Positions 25,621 through 34,331 of a stretch of 53,974 nt of DNA are shown here, in pieces; the stretch's first letter is position 1, and each line of letters starts with the position of its first letter. The DNA comes from DAOTWY01 sp003696565. Lineage in GTDB: Bacteria > Chloroflexota > Anaerolineae > Aggregatilineales > Phototrophicaceae. A program made the translations under genes and the position numbers. A model generated the notes under the pieces. The model was not told the DNA's origin, did not search any database, and worked only from the letters and a program-made list of their open reading frames with translations. The DNA is taken from positions 1 through 53,974 of the forward strand of contig DAOTWY010000120.1 of assembly GCA_034435635.1 (NCBI GenBank). Direction: 5' to 3'.

Positions 25621-26715
25621 ATGACAATTTTAGGACTGCATCACATTACTTTAGTTAGCGCAAATGCCCAGCGCACGGCGGAGTTTTACACGCATGTACT
25701 GGGCTTACGAATGATCAAAAAGACTGTCAATTTTGACGATCCTGAAAGCTACCATCTATATTTTGGTGATGAAAAAGGTACACCTGGCACAGCTATCACC
25801 TTTTTTGAGTGGGCACACCTCTCTAAAGGGCGACATGGCGTTGGTGGTACACACCACCTTGCGTTACGAGTAAAAAACCAAGATGGATTATTAAAGTGGA
25901 AACGGCGATTAACAGATTTAGGAATTCGGGTGCGCGGACCATATGACAGATATTATTTTCAATCTATTTATTTTCGTGATCCAGATGGGGTGATTTTAGA
26001 AATAGCAACTGACGGTCCAGGATTTGCAATTGATGAAGAAACAATTGGTATGGAACACCGTCCGCCGCCAGAATCGTTGATGCTGGCTAACCGTGATGAA
26101 ACAACAATTGAGCAATTGACATGGCATGCACCTATTGAAACTATCACTGAGGATATGGCTTTATTAAATGGCATGCACCACATCACAGCTATAGCATCTG
26201 ATATTCGCTCTACGAACGCTTTCTATACCGATATATTGGGGATGAGGCGTGTTAAGATGACTGATAATTTTGATGACCCCACCAGCGCGCACTGGTATTG
26301 GGGAGATGAAACCGGCAGCCCTGGCTCACTCATCACATATTTTGAACGCAAGTTAGACCAGACCGGTTACGCTCAAATTGGCACAGGGATGACCCATCAT
26401 TTTGCCTTCGCAGTAGCAGATGAAGAAGTACAGCGATATTATCAACGAAAATTAGCAAACGCTGGATACCGTGTCTCTCAAATAATTGATCGTCAATATT
26501 TCAAAAGTATCTACAGCCACGACCCAGACGGACATATTGTAGAGATAGCCACCCTACAACCAGGTTTTTTGGTCGATGAAGACCTAGAAACACTTGGCAC
26601 AAAACTAATGCTACCACCTCAATATGAACCATATCGCGAAGCGATTGAAGCTCGATTAACACCGATTACAATCACACCCTGGAAAAAACCGGAGAAAGTA
26701 ACAGGAGATGAGTAA
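25621..26715 (+). CDS. mhqO: MhqO-like ring-cleaving dioxygenase (two VOC domains)
   Basis: A 364-residue protein made of two vicinal-oxygen-chelate domains, about 4-135 (LHHITLVSANAQRTAEFYT) and about 182-310 (MHHITAIASDIRSTNAFYT). The two domains resemble each other closely (VNFDDPESYHLYFGDE and DNFDDPTSAHWYWGDE), each with His and Glu ligand positions. MhqO-type enzymes break hydroquinone or catechol rings and protect against quinones. The gene overlaps an MhqD-like esterase by 8 bp, the same pairing as Bacillus subtilis mhqNOD, which supports the call. Role inside this purine/F420 region is unclear. Confidence 0.85.
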   Translation: MTILGLHHITLVSANAQRTAEFYTHVLGLRMIKKTVNFDDPESYHLYFGDEKGTPGTAITFFEWAHLSKGRHGVGGTHHLALRVKNQDGLLKWKRRLTDLGIRVRGPYDRYYFQSIYFRDPDGVILEIATDGPGFAIDEETIGMEHRPPPESLMLANRDETTIEQLTWHAPIETITEDMALLNGMHHITAIASDIRSTNAFYTDILGMRRVKMTDNFDDPTSAHWYWGDETGSPGSLITYFERKLDQTGYAQIGTGMTHHFAFAVADEEVQRYYQRKLANAGYRVSQIIDRQYFKSIYSHDPDGHIVEIATLQPGFLVDEDLETLGTKLMLPPQYEPYREAIEARLTPITITPWKKPEKVTGDE

Positions 26716-27361
26716 TCAAAATCCACATCAAGGACAATCTGTAGCAACGGCTGGCGTACTATTAGCTAATGCTGAGGCGGCAATGGTTATTATGCATGGG
26801 CGTGGTGGTACAAACCATCAAGCTCTTGCACTAAGTGACTATCTTAACGTACCCGGCTTTGCATTTTTAGCCCCGCAAGCAGCAAATCATTCCTGGTATC
26901 CACACCGATTTATTGCCCCTCGTAAAAGCAATGAGCCATACCTTTCATCTGCTTTAAACGCATTACATGATGTCATCAAACATATCGAAGCACAAGGTAT
27001 TCCGACAAGTAAAATCATGCTGTTGGGGTTTTCTCAGGGAGCTTGTTTATGTGGTGAATACGCAGCTCGTCATCCTAAGCGTTATGGGGGTGTCATGATT
27101 TTAAGCGGTGGATTAATCGGCACAGATGATGAGTTAACAGGTTACAAAGGATCATTAGATAACACACCTATCTTCTTAGGATGCAGCGATGTTGATGAAC
27201 ACATACCAGAAAAGCGTGTTCACCAATCAGCAGAAATTCTTAAGAAACTTGATGGAAACGTAGAAACACGAATTTATCCGGGCATGGGGCACACAATCAA
27301 TAACGAAGAACTCAATGTTGTTAAATCTATCATGGAGCAAGTGGTTGCTACTGAATTATGA
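26708..27361 (+). CDS. mhqD: MhqD-like carboxylesterase/phospholipase
   Basis: A 217-residue alpha/beta hydrolase of the phospholipase/carboxylesterase family. Oxyanion motif MHGRGG near 29-34, nucleophile Ser109 in GFSQGA, acid Asp161 or Asp163 in GCSDVDEH, His195 in GMGHTIN. No signal peptide. In Firmicutes MhqD works with the ring-cleaving dioxygenase MhqO in hydroquinone detoxification. ATG at 26708 with AGGAG inside the mhqO end; 8-bp overlap. Confidence 0.85.
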   Translation: MSNQNPHQGQSVATAGVLLANAEAAMVIMHGRGGTNHQALALSDYLNVPGFAFLAPQAANHSWYPHRFIAPRKSNEPYLSSALNALHDVIKHIEAQGIPTSKIMLLGFSQGACLCGEYAARHPKRYGGVMILSGGLIGTDDELTGYKGSLDNTPIFLGCSDVDEHIPEKRVHQSAEILKKLDGNVETRIYPGMGHTINNEELNVVKSIMEQVVATEL

Positions 27362-27403
27362 TAAAGTTAAGGTTAATTACATTTGAGGATTAGGGAGTAC
27401 GAA

Positions 27404-27856
27404 GTGAATATTGATTGGATTGAGCCGGGCGTTTTGGCTGCTAGTCATTACCCACATAACGCACAGGATGTTGATGCGATTTTCGCTGCCAATATTAAGG
27501 CAGTTGTTTCCCTAACAGAAATGCCGGTAGCAATCTTAAAGCCGTTTATCCATACTGGCGAAATACAATATCTTCATGCTCCAATTAATGATTATCAAGC
27601 CCCTACTCTTTCAACAGTATATTCCATTATTCAATTTATCGAACAAATGAAAGACTGTGCTAATCCGGTATTAATCCATTGTATGGCAGGGATTGGGCGG
27701 ACGGGAACAGTGCTTCATGCTTATTATATTTATCGGGGTATGACGTTAAGCGAAGCGAAGAGATTGATCGCTAACAAACGCCCTGCCAATCAATTCCGTT
27801 ATTTATCTCTGTCACAACGGCAATTTCTAGCACAATTTGCCGGAGATCAATCATGA
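27404..27856 (+). CDS. Dual-specificity (tyrosine) phosphatase family protein
   Basis: A 150-residue cysteine phosphatase. The P-loop HCMAGIGRTG gives Cys93 and Arg99; the likely general acid is Asp63 in PINDYQAP. The compact size resembles cyanobacterial/archaeal DSP-like enzymes. A TTG at 27383 is in frame, but the GTG at 27404 has AGGGAG 6 nt upstream and is preferred. Stop overlaps the next phosphatase gene by 4 bp. Substrate (protein, phosphoinositide-like or small molecule) cannot be told. Confidence 0.85.
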   Translation: MNIDWIEPGVLAASHYPHNAQDVDAIFAANIKAVVSLTEMPVAILKPFIHTGEIQYLHAPINDYQAPTLSTVYSIIQFIEQMKDCANPVLIHCMAGIGRTGTVLHAYYIYRGMTLSEAKRLIANKRPANQFRYLSLSQRQFLAQFAGDQS

Positions 27857-28434
27857 TCTATATTATAAGGCACGGTCAGAGTATTGTTAATTTGGATCAC
27901 CAAATACTCGGCAGAAAACTAGATGGTGATTTAACCACATTAGGACATAATCAAGCGTATCAAGCTGGCAGATGGTTAAAAGACAAAAACATCAAGCAAA
28001 TTCGTACCAGCCCATTCAAACGCACATCACAAACTGCACAAATCATCGGCAACGTGTTGAAGCTAAATCCTATACCAGATCATGATTTACGATCCCTAGA
28101 TTGTGGCAACCTCGAAACAAACCAAAACTTGGATGAATGGTATACCATTATCCATCGTTGGCGTAGAGGAGAATGGAACTTAGCCTTCCCCAATGGTGAA
28201 ACATTACGTCAAGCATATGATCGATTCCTACGTGCCCTTTCTGCTGTTCAATATGATGCCGTTGTTGTTTCACATGGGAATATTATCGAAAGCGTACTCC
28301 CGCTGTTGTGCGTTAATGCAGCGGCATTACAGCGAGTTAAAAAACCGGCACATACTGGTTTTGTCATTCTTGAGCCATACGATACAAATCGATTTATTTG
28401 TGTTGCTTGGAATATGTTAGAACACTTGAAATAA
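27853..28434 (+). CDS. Histidine phosphatase (phosphoglycerate mutase-like) family protein
   Basis: A 193-residue protein with the N-terminal IIRHGQS motif (His7 would be phosphorylated) and a second His in VVVSHGNII; conserved Arg in RTSPFKRTSQTA. It lacks the length and motifs of a cofactor-dependent phosphoglycerate mutase, so it is a phosphatase of the CobC/GpmB type with unknown substrate. Paired by a 4-bp overlap with the dual-specificity phosphatase, suggesting a joint function. Confidence 0.85.
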   Translation: MIYIIRHGQSIVNLDHQILGRKLDGDLTTLGHNQAYQAGRWLKDKNIKQIRTSPFKRTSQTAQIIGNVLKLNPIPDHDLRSLDCGNLETNQNLDEWYTIIHRWRRGEWNLAFPNGETLRQAYDRFLRALSAVQYDAVVVSHGNIIESVLPLLCVNAAALQRVKKPAHTGFVILEPYDTNRFICVAWNMLEHLK

Positions 28435-28436
28435 GC

Positions 28437-28442
28437 TATAAT
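28437..28442 (+). promoter_or_regulatory. Candidate -10 element upstream of ygeW
   Basis: A perfect TATAAT stands 31 bp before the ygeW ATG, in the 38-bp gap after the histidine phosphatase gene. No good -35 is seen at 16-18 bp (ATGTTA, TGTTAG), so it would need an activator or is coincidence. Confidence 0.3.
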
Positions 28443-28472
28443 TAGCATCTTTCAAGTAACAAAGGATGGCAT

Positions 28473-29453
28473 ATGCAAACCGATTTACGTGGTCGGGATA
28501 TGATCACAACTCAAGAATGGACAAAAGAAGAAATTGAAACCGTTCTAGATGTTGCATGGGATTTAAAGCGCAAACGTGCTTTAGGGGAACCTCATGCTCT
28601 ATTACGCGATAAAGTGCTTGGTATGTTGTTTTTCTTCAGTAGCACCCGTACCCGTGTTAGCTTTGAATCTGGAATGGCACAGCTTGGTGGGCACGCCCAA
28701 TTTATTGAAAGCCAAACAACACAAATCAGTCATGGTGATACTGCTAAGGAAATTGGTGAAATCATCGGACGTTATACTGATGGAATTGCCATTCGTCAGT
28801 GTGACTGGGGTATTGGGAATCAATATATTCGAGAAGTTGCAGAAGCAAGCCGCGTCCCCGTATTAAATATGCAGTGTGATATTTATCATCCATTCCAAAT
28901 TCTTGCTGACCTGATGACGATTATGGAAAAATTTGGACGAGACCTAAAGGGAAAGACAATCAATGTGTCTTGGGCGTACGCATCTAGCTATCAAAAGCCG
29001 ATTTCAGTACCACAGAGCCTTATTCTACTGATGACACGCTTTGGAATGAACGTACGCTTAACCCATCCAGAAGAATATAAACTCATGCCAGATATTGTTC
29101 AACAAGCGCAAGATAATGCCAAAAAACACGGTGGATCATTTGAAATCCTTGATGATTTTGATGCAGGGTTTAAAGATGCTGATATCGTATATCCTAAGAG
29201 TTGGGGTGCGCTTTTAACGACAACCGATAACGCCGAATCGGCTGCCATCGGTAAGAAATATACGGATTGGATTACTGACTCCCGCCGGATGTCCTTGGCA
29301 AAACCAGAAGCAATTTATATGCACTGCCTACCTGCTGACCGTAATATCGAAGTGACTGACGATGTGGTAGACGGTCCACAAAGTGTTGTTTATGATGAAG
29401 CAGAAAACCGCTTACATGTTCAAAAAGCAGTTATGGCATTGACCATGCGTTAA
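28473..29453 (+). CDS. ygeW: YgeW-family knotted carbamoyltransferase
   Basis: A 326-residue member of the aspartate/ornithine carbamoyltransferase superfamily. The carbamoyl-phosphate loop SSTRTR is at 56-61 followed by VSFESGMAQLGG, and HCLPADR lies near residue 290. The knotted-type spacing and the CDWGIGNQYIREVAEASRVPV region fit YgeW, whose in vitro substrate is unresolved; it is thought to work with carbamate kinase to yield ATP from a carbamoylated purine-breakdown product. It is shorter than E. coli YgeW as I remember it. ATG preceded by AAAGGA. Followed by a hairpin and carbamate kinase. Confidence 0.9.
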   Translation: MQTDLRGRDMITTQEWTKEEIETVLDVAWDLKRKRALGEPHALLRDKVLGMLFFFSSTRTRVSFESGMAQLGGHAQFIESQTTQISHGDTAKEIGEIIGRYTDGIAIRQCDWGIGNQYIREVAEASRVPVLNMQCDIYHPFQILADLMTIMEKFGRDLKGKTINVSWAYASSYQKPISVPQSLILLMTRFGMNVRLTHPEEYKLMPDIVQQAQDNAKKHGGSFEILDDFDAGFKDADIVYPKSWGALLTTTDNAESAAIGKKYTDWITDSRRMSLAKPEAIYMHCLPADRNIEVTDDVVDGPQSVVYDEAENRLHVQKAVMALTMR

Positions 29454-29467
29454 TGATTAATATATGA

Positions 29468-29493
29468 ATAGCCTGCCGCTTTTGGTAGGCTAT
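29468..29493 (+). terminator. Hairpin between ygeW and carbamate kinase
   Basis: ATAGCCTGCC (29468-29477), loop GCTTTT, GGTAGGCTAT (29484-29493): a 10-bp stem with one G-U pair, followed by GTTTATTT. It sits between two genes expected to act together, so it may be a leaky terminator or processing site that sets the ratio of the two products. Confidence 0.55.
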
Positions 29494-29518
29494 GTTTATT
29501 TAAGAATGGAAAAAACTT

Positions 29519-30469
29519 ATGATTGAGAAATTAGCAATTGTCGCAATTGGTGGCAATTCATTAATTAAAGACCCCAAAGACCCAGGCATTGCACGACAGT
29601 GGGATGCTGTGCGTGAAACGTGTGAACATATTGCTCTAATGGTCAAGGATGGTTGGCATGTTGTTGTAACACACGGAAACGGTCCACAAGTTGGATTTAT
29701 CGTTCGCCGTAGTGAAATTGCTGCAAAACATGGTGGCATTCATGATGTGCCGCTTGATTTAGTGGTGGCAGATACACAAGGAAGCATTGGTTATATGCTT
29801 CAACAAGCATTAGATAATTCACTGCGCCGCTTGGGGTTAAATCGGACTTGTGCAACTGTTGTAACCCAAGTCCGTGTTGATCCAAACGATCCAGCATTTG
29901 AAAATCCTACCAAGCCAATTGGTAGTTTTATGACAGAAGAAGAGGCACGAGCATTTGAAGCAGAAGGCTGGCACGTTATGGAAGACGCCGGACGCGGTTG
30001 GCGGCGGGTAGTTGCTTCGCCCAAACCCCTATCCATTCAAGAGATTAACGCTATTCAAGCATTGATGCTCAATGGCTATGTTGTTATCGCTTGTGGTGGA
30101 GGTGGTATTCCTGTTGTCCGAACAGATGCCGGCAGTTTACGAGGCGTATATGCTGTCATAGATAAAGATCGCGCCAGCAGTTTGCTAGCACAAACTCTCC
30201 GTGCTGATTTATTTATCATCTCCACCGGAGTTGATAAAGTCAGTCTCAACTTTAATAAACCTGACCAACGTGATTTGGATCAAATGACTTTACAAGAAGC
30301 GCGTCAGTATATACAAGAGGGACATTTTGCCAAAGGAAGCATGCTACCAAAAGTTGAGGCAGCTGTAGAATTTGTACAAAATGGTGGTCCCCAAGCAATT
30401 ATCACCAGCCCAGAAAACCTTGCAAAAGCCTTACACGGCGAGGCTGGTACCCGTGTTATCCCAGATTAG
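29519..30469 (+). CDS. yqeA: Carbamate kinase (ArcC/YqeA type)
   Basis: A 316-residue amino-acid-kinase-fold enzyme that transfers phosphate from carbamoyl phosphate to ADP. Recognised by IGGNSLI near 12, THGNGPQVG, DVPLDLVVADTQGSIGYML, GGGGIPVV and IDKDRASSLLA. Full family length. Its position after ygeW and near ygeY and ssnA identifies it as the YqeA of the purine-breakdown set rather than an arginine deiminase ArcC; no arcA is nearby. ATG at 29519 with a weak GGA upstream. Confidence 0.93.
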   Translation: MIEKLAIVAIGGNSLIKDPKDPGIARQWDAVRETCEHIALMVKDGWHVVVTHGNGPQVGFIVRRSEIAAKHGGIHDVPLDLVVADTQGSIGYMLQQALDNSLRRLGLNRTCATVVTQVRVDPNDPAFENPTKPIGSFMTEEEARAFEAEGWHVMEDAGRGWRRVVASPKPLSIQEINAIQALMLNGYVVIACGGGGIPVVRTDAGSLRGVYAVIDKDRASSLLAQTLRADLFIISTGVDKVSLNFNKPDQRDLDQMTLQEARQYIQEGHFAKGSMLPKVEAAVEFVQNGGPQAIITSPENLAKALHGEAGTRVIPD

Positions 30470-30491
30470 GGAAAATCGAAGATAGGTGCAA

Positions 30492-31730
30492 ATGGCTGAA
30501 ATTCTAACATTACAATGTTCAATTTGTGGTAAAAACTATAGCGATACAATGATGTATACTTGCCCTATCTGTGGCGAAGTTGGCACGCTAGATATTTTAT
30601 ATGACTACAATAATTTAAGTGGTTATCAGGCGGCAATTACTAACAGCAATGTATTTTCTATGTGGCGATACAAGCCATTGTTGCCGCTTGAGCAGGATTC
30701 AGTTTTTCCGCCATTACGGGTTGGGTTTACACCTTTATATGATGCACCACGCCTGGCAAAAACATTAGGTATCAAGCAAGTATGGGTTAAAGATGATGGG
30801 CTTAACCCTACAGGATCACTTAAAGATCGTGCCAGCAGTTTAGTTGTTGCGCGGGCACTGGAGCAGAATATATCCATTGTCACCACAGCAAGCACAGGTA
30901 ACGCTGCTGCGGCTTTAGCTGGTGTGGCTGCATCTGTTGGAATGAGGCCGATTATTTTTGTACCAGCAGCTGCACCAGAAGCCAAAATTGCGCAACTACT
31001 AGTATATGGTGCTATTGTCTTGCTCGTAGAAGATAGTTATGACGTAGCATTTGACCTCTGCATGAAAATTTCTCAACAAGAAGGGTGGTATTGTCGCAAC
31101 ACAGGGGTAAACCCTTTTACAACCGAGGGCAAAAAGACTGTTGCGTATGAAATTGCAGAACAGTTAAACTGGCAAGTGCCGGATGCCATCGTGGTGAGTG
31201 TGGGAGATGGAAACATCATCGCCGGGGTATACAAAGGCTTTTATGATCTGGTACAAATGGGCTGGATTCAGCGAATTCCACGCTTAATTGGTGTACAATC
31301 AAGTACAAGTGCGCCACTGGTAAACGCTTGGCAACATAACATGAATGCGGTAGATATGCAACCGATCATGGCACATAGCATTGCAGATAGCATAGTGGCA
31401 GGGTTGCCGCGTGACCGAAGCAAAGCCTTACGGGCGGTAAACCAAACCGATGGTGCTTTCATCGCTGTGGATGATTCTGAAATCCTACAGGCGATTCCAC
31501 AATTCGCCCGTTTAACAGGGGTATTTGCAGAGCCAGCCGCTGCTGCTGCCTGGGCAGGGGCGCAACGTGCCCGCAGTTTGGGGTTATTACATGCAGATGA
31601 ACGAGTGGTTATTCTTAATACCGGTAGCGGTTTGAAGGATGTCCGCAGGGCACAAGAATCAGTGGCACAGGGCATTCATGTAAAACCTGATATAAAATCG
31701 ATAAAATCAGCATTACAAGAACTGATATGA
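30492..31730 (+). CDS. Threonine synthase-like PLP enzyme
   Basis: A 412-residue fold-type-II PLP protein. An N-terminal zinc ribbon (Cys9, Cys12, Cys24, Cys27) is typical of archaeal/long-type threonine synthases. The PLP lysine is Lys111 in NPTGSLKDRASS, the phosphate loop TASTGNAAAALAG and the C-terminal NTGSGLKD. Its family function is O-phosphohomoserine to threonine. In this location it might instead act on 2,3-diaminopropionate-like compounds as YgeX does, but that is speculation. ATG at 30492 with AGG 5 nt upstream preferred over the GTG at 30486. Overlaps the next gene by 4 bp. Confidence 0.85.
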   Translation: MAEILTLQCSICGKNYSDTMMYTCPICGEVGTLDILYDYNNLSGYQAAITNSNVFSMWRYKPLLPLEQDSVFPPLRVGFTPLYDAPRLAKTLGIKQVWVKDDGLNPTGSLKDRASSLVVARALEQNISIVTTASTGNAAAALAGVAASVGMRPIIFVPAAAPEAKIAQLLVYGAIVLLVEDSYDVAFDLCMKISQQEGWYCRNTGVNPFTTEGKKTVAYEIAEQLNWQVPDAIVVSVGDGNIIAGVYKGFYDLVQMGWIQRIPRLIGVQSSTSAPLVNAWQHNMNAVDMQPIMAHSIADSIVAGLPRDRSKALRAVNQTDGAFIAVDDSEILQAIPQFARLTGVFAEPAAAAAWAGAQRARSLGLLHADERVVILNTGSGLKDVRRAQESVAQGIHVKPDIKSIKSALQELI

Positions 31731-32695
31731 GACCAACTTATTCAATAATTGCTCCAATTTATAACGAAGAAGGTAATATCCAACTGCTATATGAGCGGAT
31801 TGCTGCCGTTATGGAACAGACCAACGAACCGTGGGAGCTGGTCATGGTCAATGATGGGAGTCGCGACCGCTCGCTAGAATTGATGTTATCTCTTGCACAC
31901 AGCGATCCCCGTGTTAAGATCATCAACTTTGCACGCAATTTTGGGCATCAAATTGCTGTGACTGCCGGGATCGACTTTGCTAGTGGGCAGGCAGTGGTGT
32001 TAATCGATGCTGATTTACAAGACCCACCAGAAGTTATCTTAGAGTTGATAGAACGCTGGCAAGCCGGATATGAAGTTGTTTATGCAGTACGCGCAGAACG
32101 GAAAGGCGAAAGCTGGTTTAAGGTATTCACTGCCAAACTATTTTATCGCCTAATTTACCGCATTACCGATGTGAATATCCCACTAGATACGGGTGATTTT
32201 CGTTTAATGGACGAAAAAGTAGTGCGTGTGCTACGTCAAATGCGTGAGCATAATCGCTTCATACGCGGCATGACAAGTTGGATCGGCTTTAAGCAAACAG
32301 GGGTACAATATATCCGGGAAGCTCGTCACTCTGGTCAGACAAAATACCCTTTTCGTAAAATGTTGCGTTTTGCTTGGGACGCTATTACAGGTTTCTCGTA
32401 TTTCCCACTACAAGTCATGATTTACGTTAGTGGTTTACTGGGATTTTTAGCGATTTTAGCGATACCTGTGATTACGGTTTTACGGCTTGCACGCGGACCA
32501 GAGTTTTTTGGTGGGCAAGCGACAACAATTGTCTTGCTGTTACTGATGAGTTCCTTTCAACTATTTTTCTTATTCATCTTAGGGCAATACGTCGCCCGAA
32601 TCTATGATGAAACACGTGGTAGACCATTATACGTCGTCGCCTCAACTGTTGGTGTTAAGCAGCCAGAAGAACAAAAGGAGCCACTTAATGAGTAG
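31727..32695 (+). CDS. GtrB/DPM1-like polyprenyl-phosphate glycosyltransferase
   Basis: A 322-residue GT2 enzyme. The N-terminal IIAPIYNEEGNI, MVNDGSRDRS and DADLQDPPE (metal site) are characteristic of dolichol/undecaprenyl-phosphate sugar transferases. DTGDFRLMD and RFIRGM follow, and two C-terminal membrane helices (about 228-252 and 265-290) anchor it. It would load a sugar on a polyprenyl phosphate for a GT-C enzyme; such a GT-C-like protein is encoded at 40929-43301. Overlaps the threonine synthase-like gene by 4 bp and the small coiled-coil gene by 8 bp. Confidence 0.88.
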   Translation: MRPTYSIIAPIYNEEGNIQLLYERIAAVMEQTNEPWELVMVNDGSRDRSLELMLSLAHSDPRVKIINFARNFGHQIAVTAGIDFASGQAVVLIDADLQDPPEVILELIERWQAGYEVVYAVRAERKGESWFKVFTAKLFYRLIYRITDVNIPLDTGDFRLMDEKVVRVLRQMREHNRFIRGMTSWIGFKQTGVQYIREARHSGQTKYPFRKMLRFAWDAITGFSYFPLQVMIYVSGLLGFLAILAIPVITVLRLARGPEFFGGQATTIVLLLLMSSFQLFFLFILGQYVARIYDETRGRPLYVVASTVGVKQPEEQKEPLNE

Positions 32696-32921
32696 TGATG
32701 ATATGCTGGATCAAGTTCAGCATTATCGTAGTATCGTGGCAACTTATGAACAACTACGGCAAGAAATCAATAAATTATTAATGAAATATGGTGGTGGCAC
32801 AGAAAATATGCCAGCTGAAGATTTACAACGCTATCGCAAATTAGCACATGAACGTGATGAAATCGCAAGTGAAATGCGTTGGCTAGAACAACAACTATTA
32901 GATGACGACAACGAGGTATGA
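32688..32921 (+). CDS. Small coiled-coil protein of unknown function
   Basis: A 77-residue, charged, helical protein with two predicted helices in a hairpin (about 6-30 and 40-72, heptad-like EDLQRYRKLAHERDEIASEM). No cysteine, no signal. Not recognised. ATG at 32688 is fixed by AAAAGGAG 7 nt upstream; the frame is open further back but inside the glycosyltransferase gene. Placement next to a PLP enzyme suggests a partner or scaffold, without evidence. Confidence 0.7.
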   Translation: MSSDDMLDQVQHYRSIVATYEQLRQEINKLLMKYGGGTENMPAEDLQRYRKLAHERDEIASEMRWLEQQLLDDDNEV

Positions 32922-32923
32922 TA

Positions 32924-34312
32924 ATGATTGCCGGACCAACATTTGAAGAAATGCTACACCCACATAAAATTAACCCAGAGATTCGTCAACGGGCATTAAT
33001 TGCATCTAAACAAGACCCGCTTGATCCCATCAATCTCTATAACATCACCTGGCGAGATGCCAACAATCACGTTTATCATATTGTATTACCAAAAGCATTA
33101 ACTGGCGTTGATGCTAACATTGTTGTGTTATATGGTAAAGATTTTCCATCTGGTAGCCATAAAGTTGGAGCTGCTTATTCTGTTTTATTGGAGAAAACGT
33201 TATTTGGTGAAGTTAATCCTGCTCAACACCGACTGGTATGGCCCTCTACGGGGAATTATGGGATTGGTGGTGCATGGGTTGGCGGGCGGATGGGTTGTAA
33301 AAGCATTGTCGTCCTGCCGGAAGAAATGAGCCAAGAACGCTATCAGATGATCGCCAATTATGGTGCAGATATCATTAAAACTTACGGTTGCGAAAGTAAC
33401 GTGAAAGAAATTTACGACGAGACAAAACGCCTCCGTGCCGAAGACCCGAATATCCGCATACTGAATCAGTTTGAAGTCATGGGAAATTATCGCTTCCACT
33501 ACTACGTCACGGGTAATACCATTGCCGAATTGGCGGCAGAACTTCAAGCGCAAGGGGTCGGGAATGGTAAGGTCGCTGCATTTGTCTCTGCAATGGGCAG
33601 CGCAGGGACAATCGCCGCTGGTGACCGACTAAAGCAAATTTGGTCAGATCACAAGATTGTTGGTCTGGAACCCATCCAATGTCCAACGTTGTTTAATAAT
33701 GGATATGGTGGGCATGACATCCAAGGTATTGGAGATAAACATGTCACCTGGATTCATCATGTGAACAACATGGATGCCTTGATGTGTATTGATGATCTCA
33801 CCTGTAAAAAAGGCTTACAACTTTTTGCGGATCAAGCTGGGTTGGATACACTTATCAACCGCTATCAAATTGATCCCGAATTAGTTGAACATATGCAAGA
33901 TTTATTCGGAATCAGTGGCATTTGCAATATTCTGGGTGCAATTAAAACTGCGAAATATTATCATCTTGGTAAGGATGATTTAATCGTCACTGTCGCCACT
34001 GATTCACTCAACCGGTATCACTCTGTTATGGATAACATGCGCGAATACTATGGTGTATTGGATGAGGCGGCTGCTGTTGGACGTGTTGAAGGCGTTTTTC
34101 ATGCTGCTACAACCGATTGGATTATGGAAGGCACAGCGGATGCCCGTGAACGTTGGCATAACCTCAAATACTACACGTGGGTTGAACAACAAGGCAAAAC
34201 GGTTGAAGAACTTGACGCGCAGCGTGACCCACAATGGTGGATCGATCATCAACAACTTGTTACACAGATTGATGAAAAATTGATAGAATTACGAAAACGT
34301 TCTGTAGTATGA
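32924..34312 (+). CDS. Fold-type-II PLP-dependent enzyme, unassigned (TrpB/cysteine-synthase-like)
   Basis: A 462-residue PLP enzyme. The proposed Schiff-base Lys80 lies in FPSGSHKVGAAYS, similar to the GSHK motif of TrpB-type enzymes. A phosphate-cup-like STGNYGIGGAWVGG and SAMGSAGTIAAGDRLK follow. The C-terminal ~110 residues (EYYGVLDEAAAVG onward, with DPQWWIDHQ) extend beyond typical cysteine synthase. It does not match YgeX (diaminopropionate ammonia-lyase) by eye, yet lies where YgeX would be expected between carbamate kinase and ssnA. A beta-elimination (ammonia-lyase) role is my inference. ATG at 32924 has GAGG 7 nt upstream; the ATG at 32918 is too close to it. Confidence 0.75.
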   Translation: MIAGPTFEEMLHPHKINPEIRQRALIASKQDPLDPINLYNITWRDANNHVYHIVLPKALTGVDANIVVLYGKDFPSGSHKVGAAYSVLLEKTLFGEVNPAQHRLVWPSTGNYGIGGAWVGGRMGCKSIVVLPEEMSQERYQMIANYGADIIKTYGCESNVKEIYDETKRLRAEDPNIRILNQFEVMGNYRFHYYVTGNTIAELAAELQAQGVGNGKVAAFVSAMGSAGTIAAGDRLKQIWSDHKIVGLEPIQCPTLFNNGYGGHDIQGIGDKHVTWIHHVNNMDALMCIDDLTCKKGLQLFADQAGLDTLINRYQIDPELVEHMQDLFGISGICNILGAIKTAKYYHLGKDDLIVTVATDSLNRYHSVMDNMREYYGVLDEAAAVGRVEGVFHAATTDWIMEGTADARERWHNLKYYTWVEQQGKTVEELDAQRDPQWWIDHQQLVTQIDEKLIELRKRSVV

Positions 34313-34331
34313 AATGTGAGAAAATCACATC

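Noticed and set aside
29519..30469. Carbamate kinase as part of an arginine deiminase pathway
   Set aside because: No arginine deiminase or arginine/ornithine antiporter nearby; YgeW and YgeY context fits the YqeA role better.
31268..31675. 135-codon minus-strand frame inside the threonine synthase-like gene
   Set aside because: Antisense shadow with low-complexity Ala/Cys/Ser composition; the plus-strand gene shows conserved PLP motifs.
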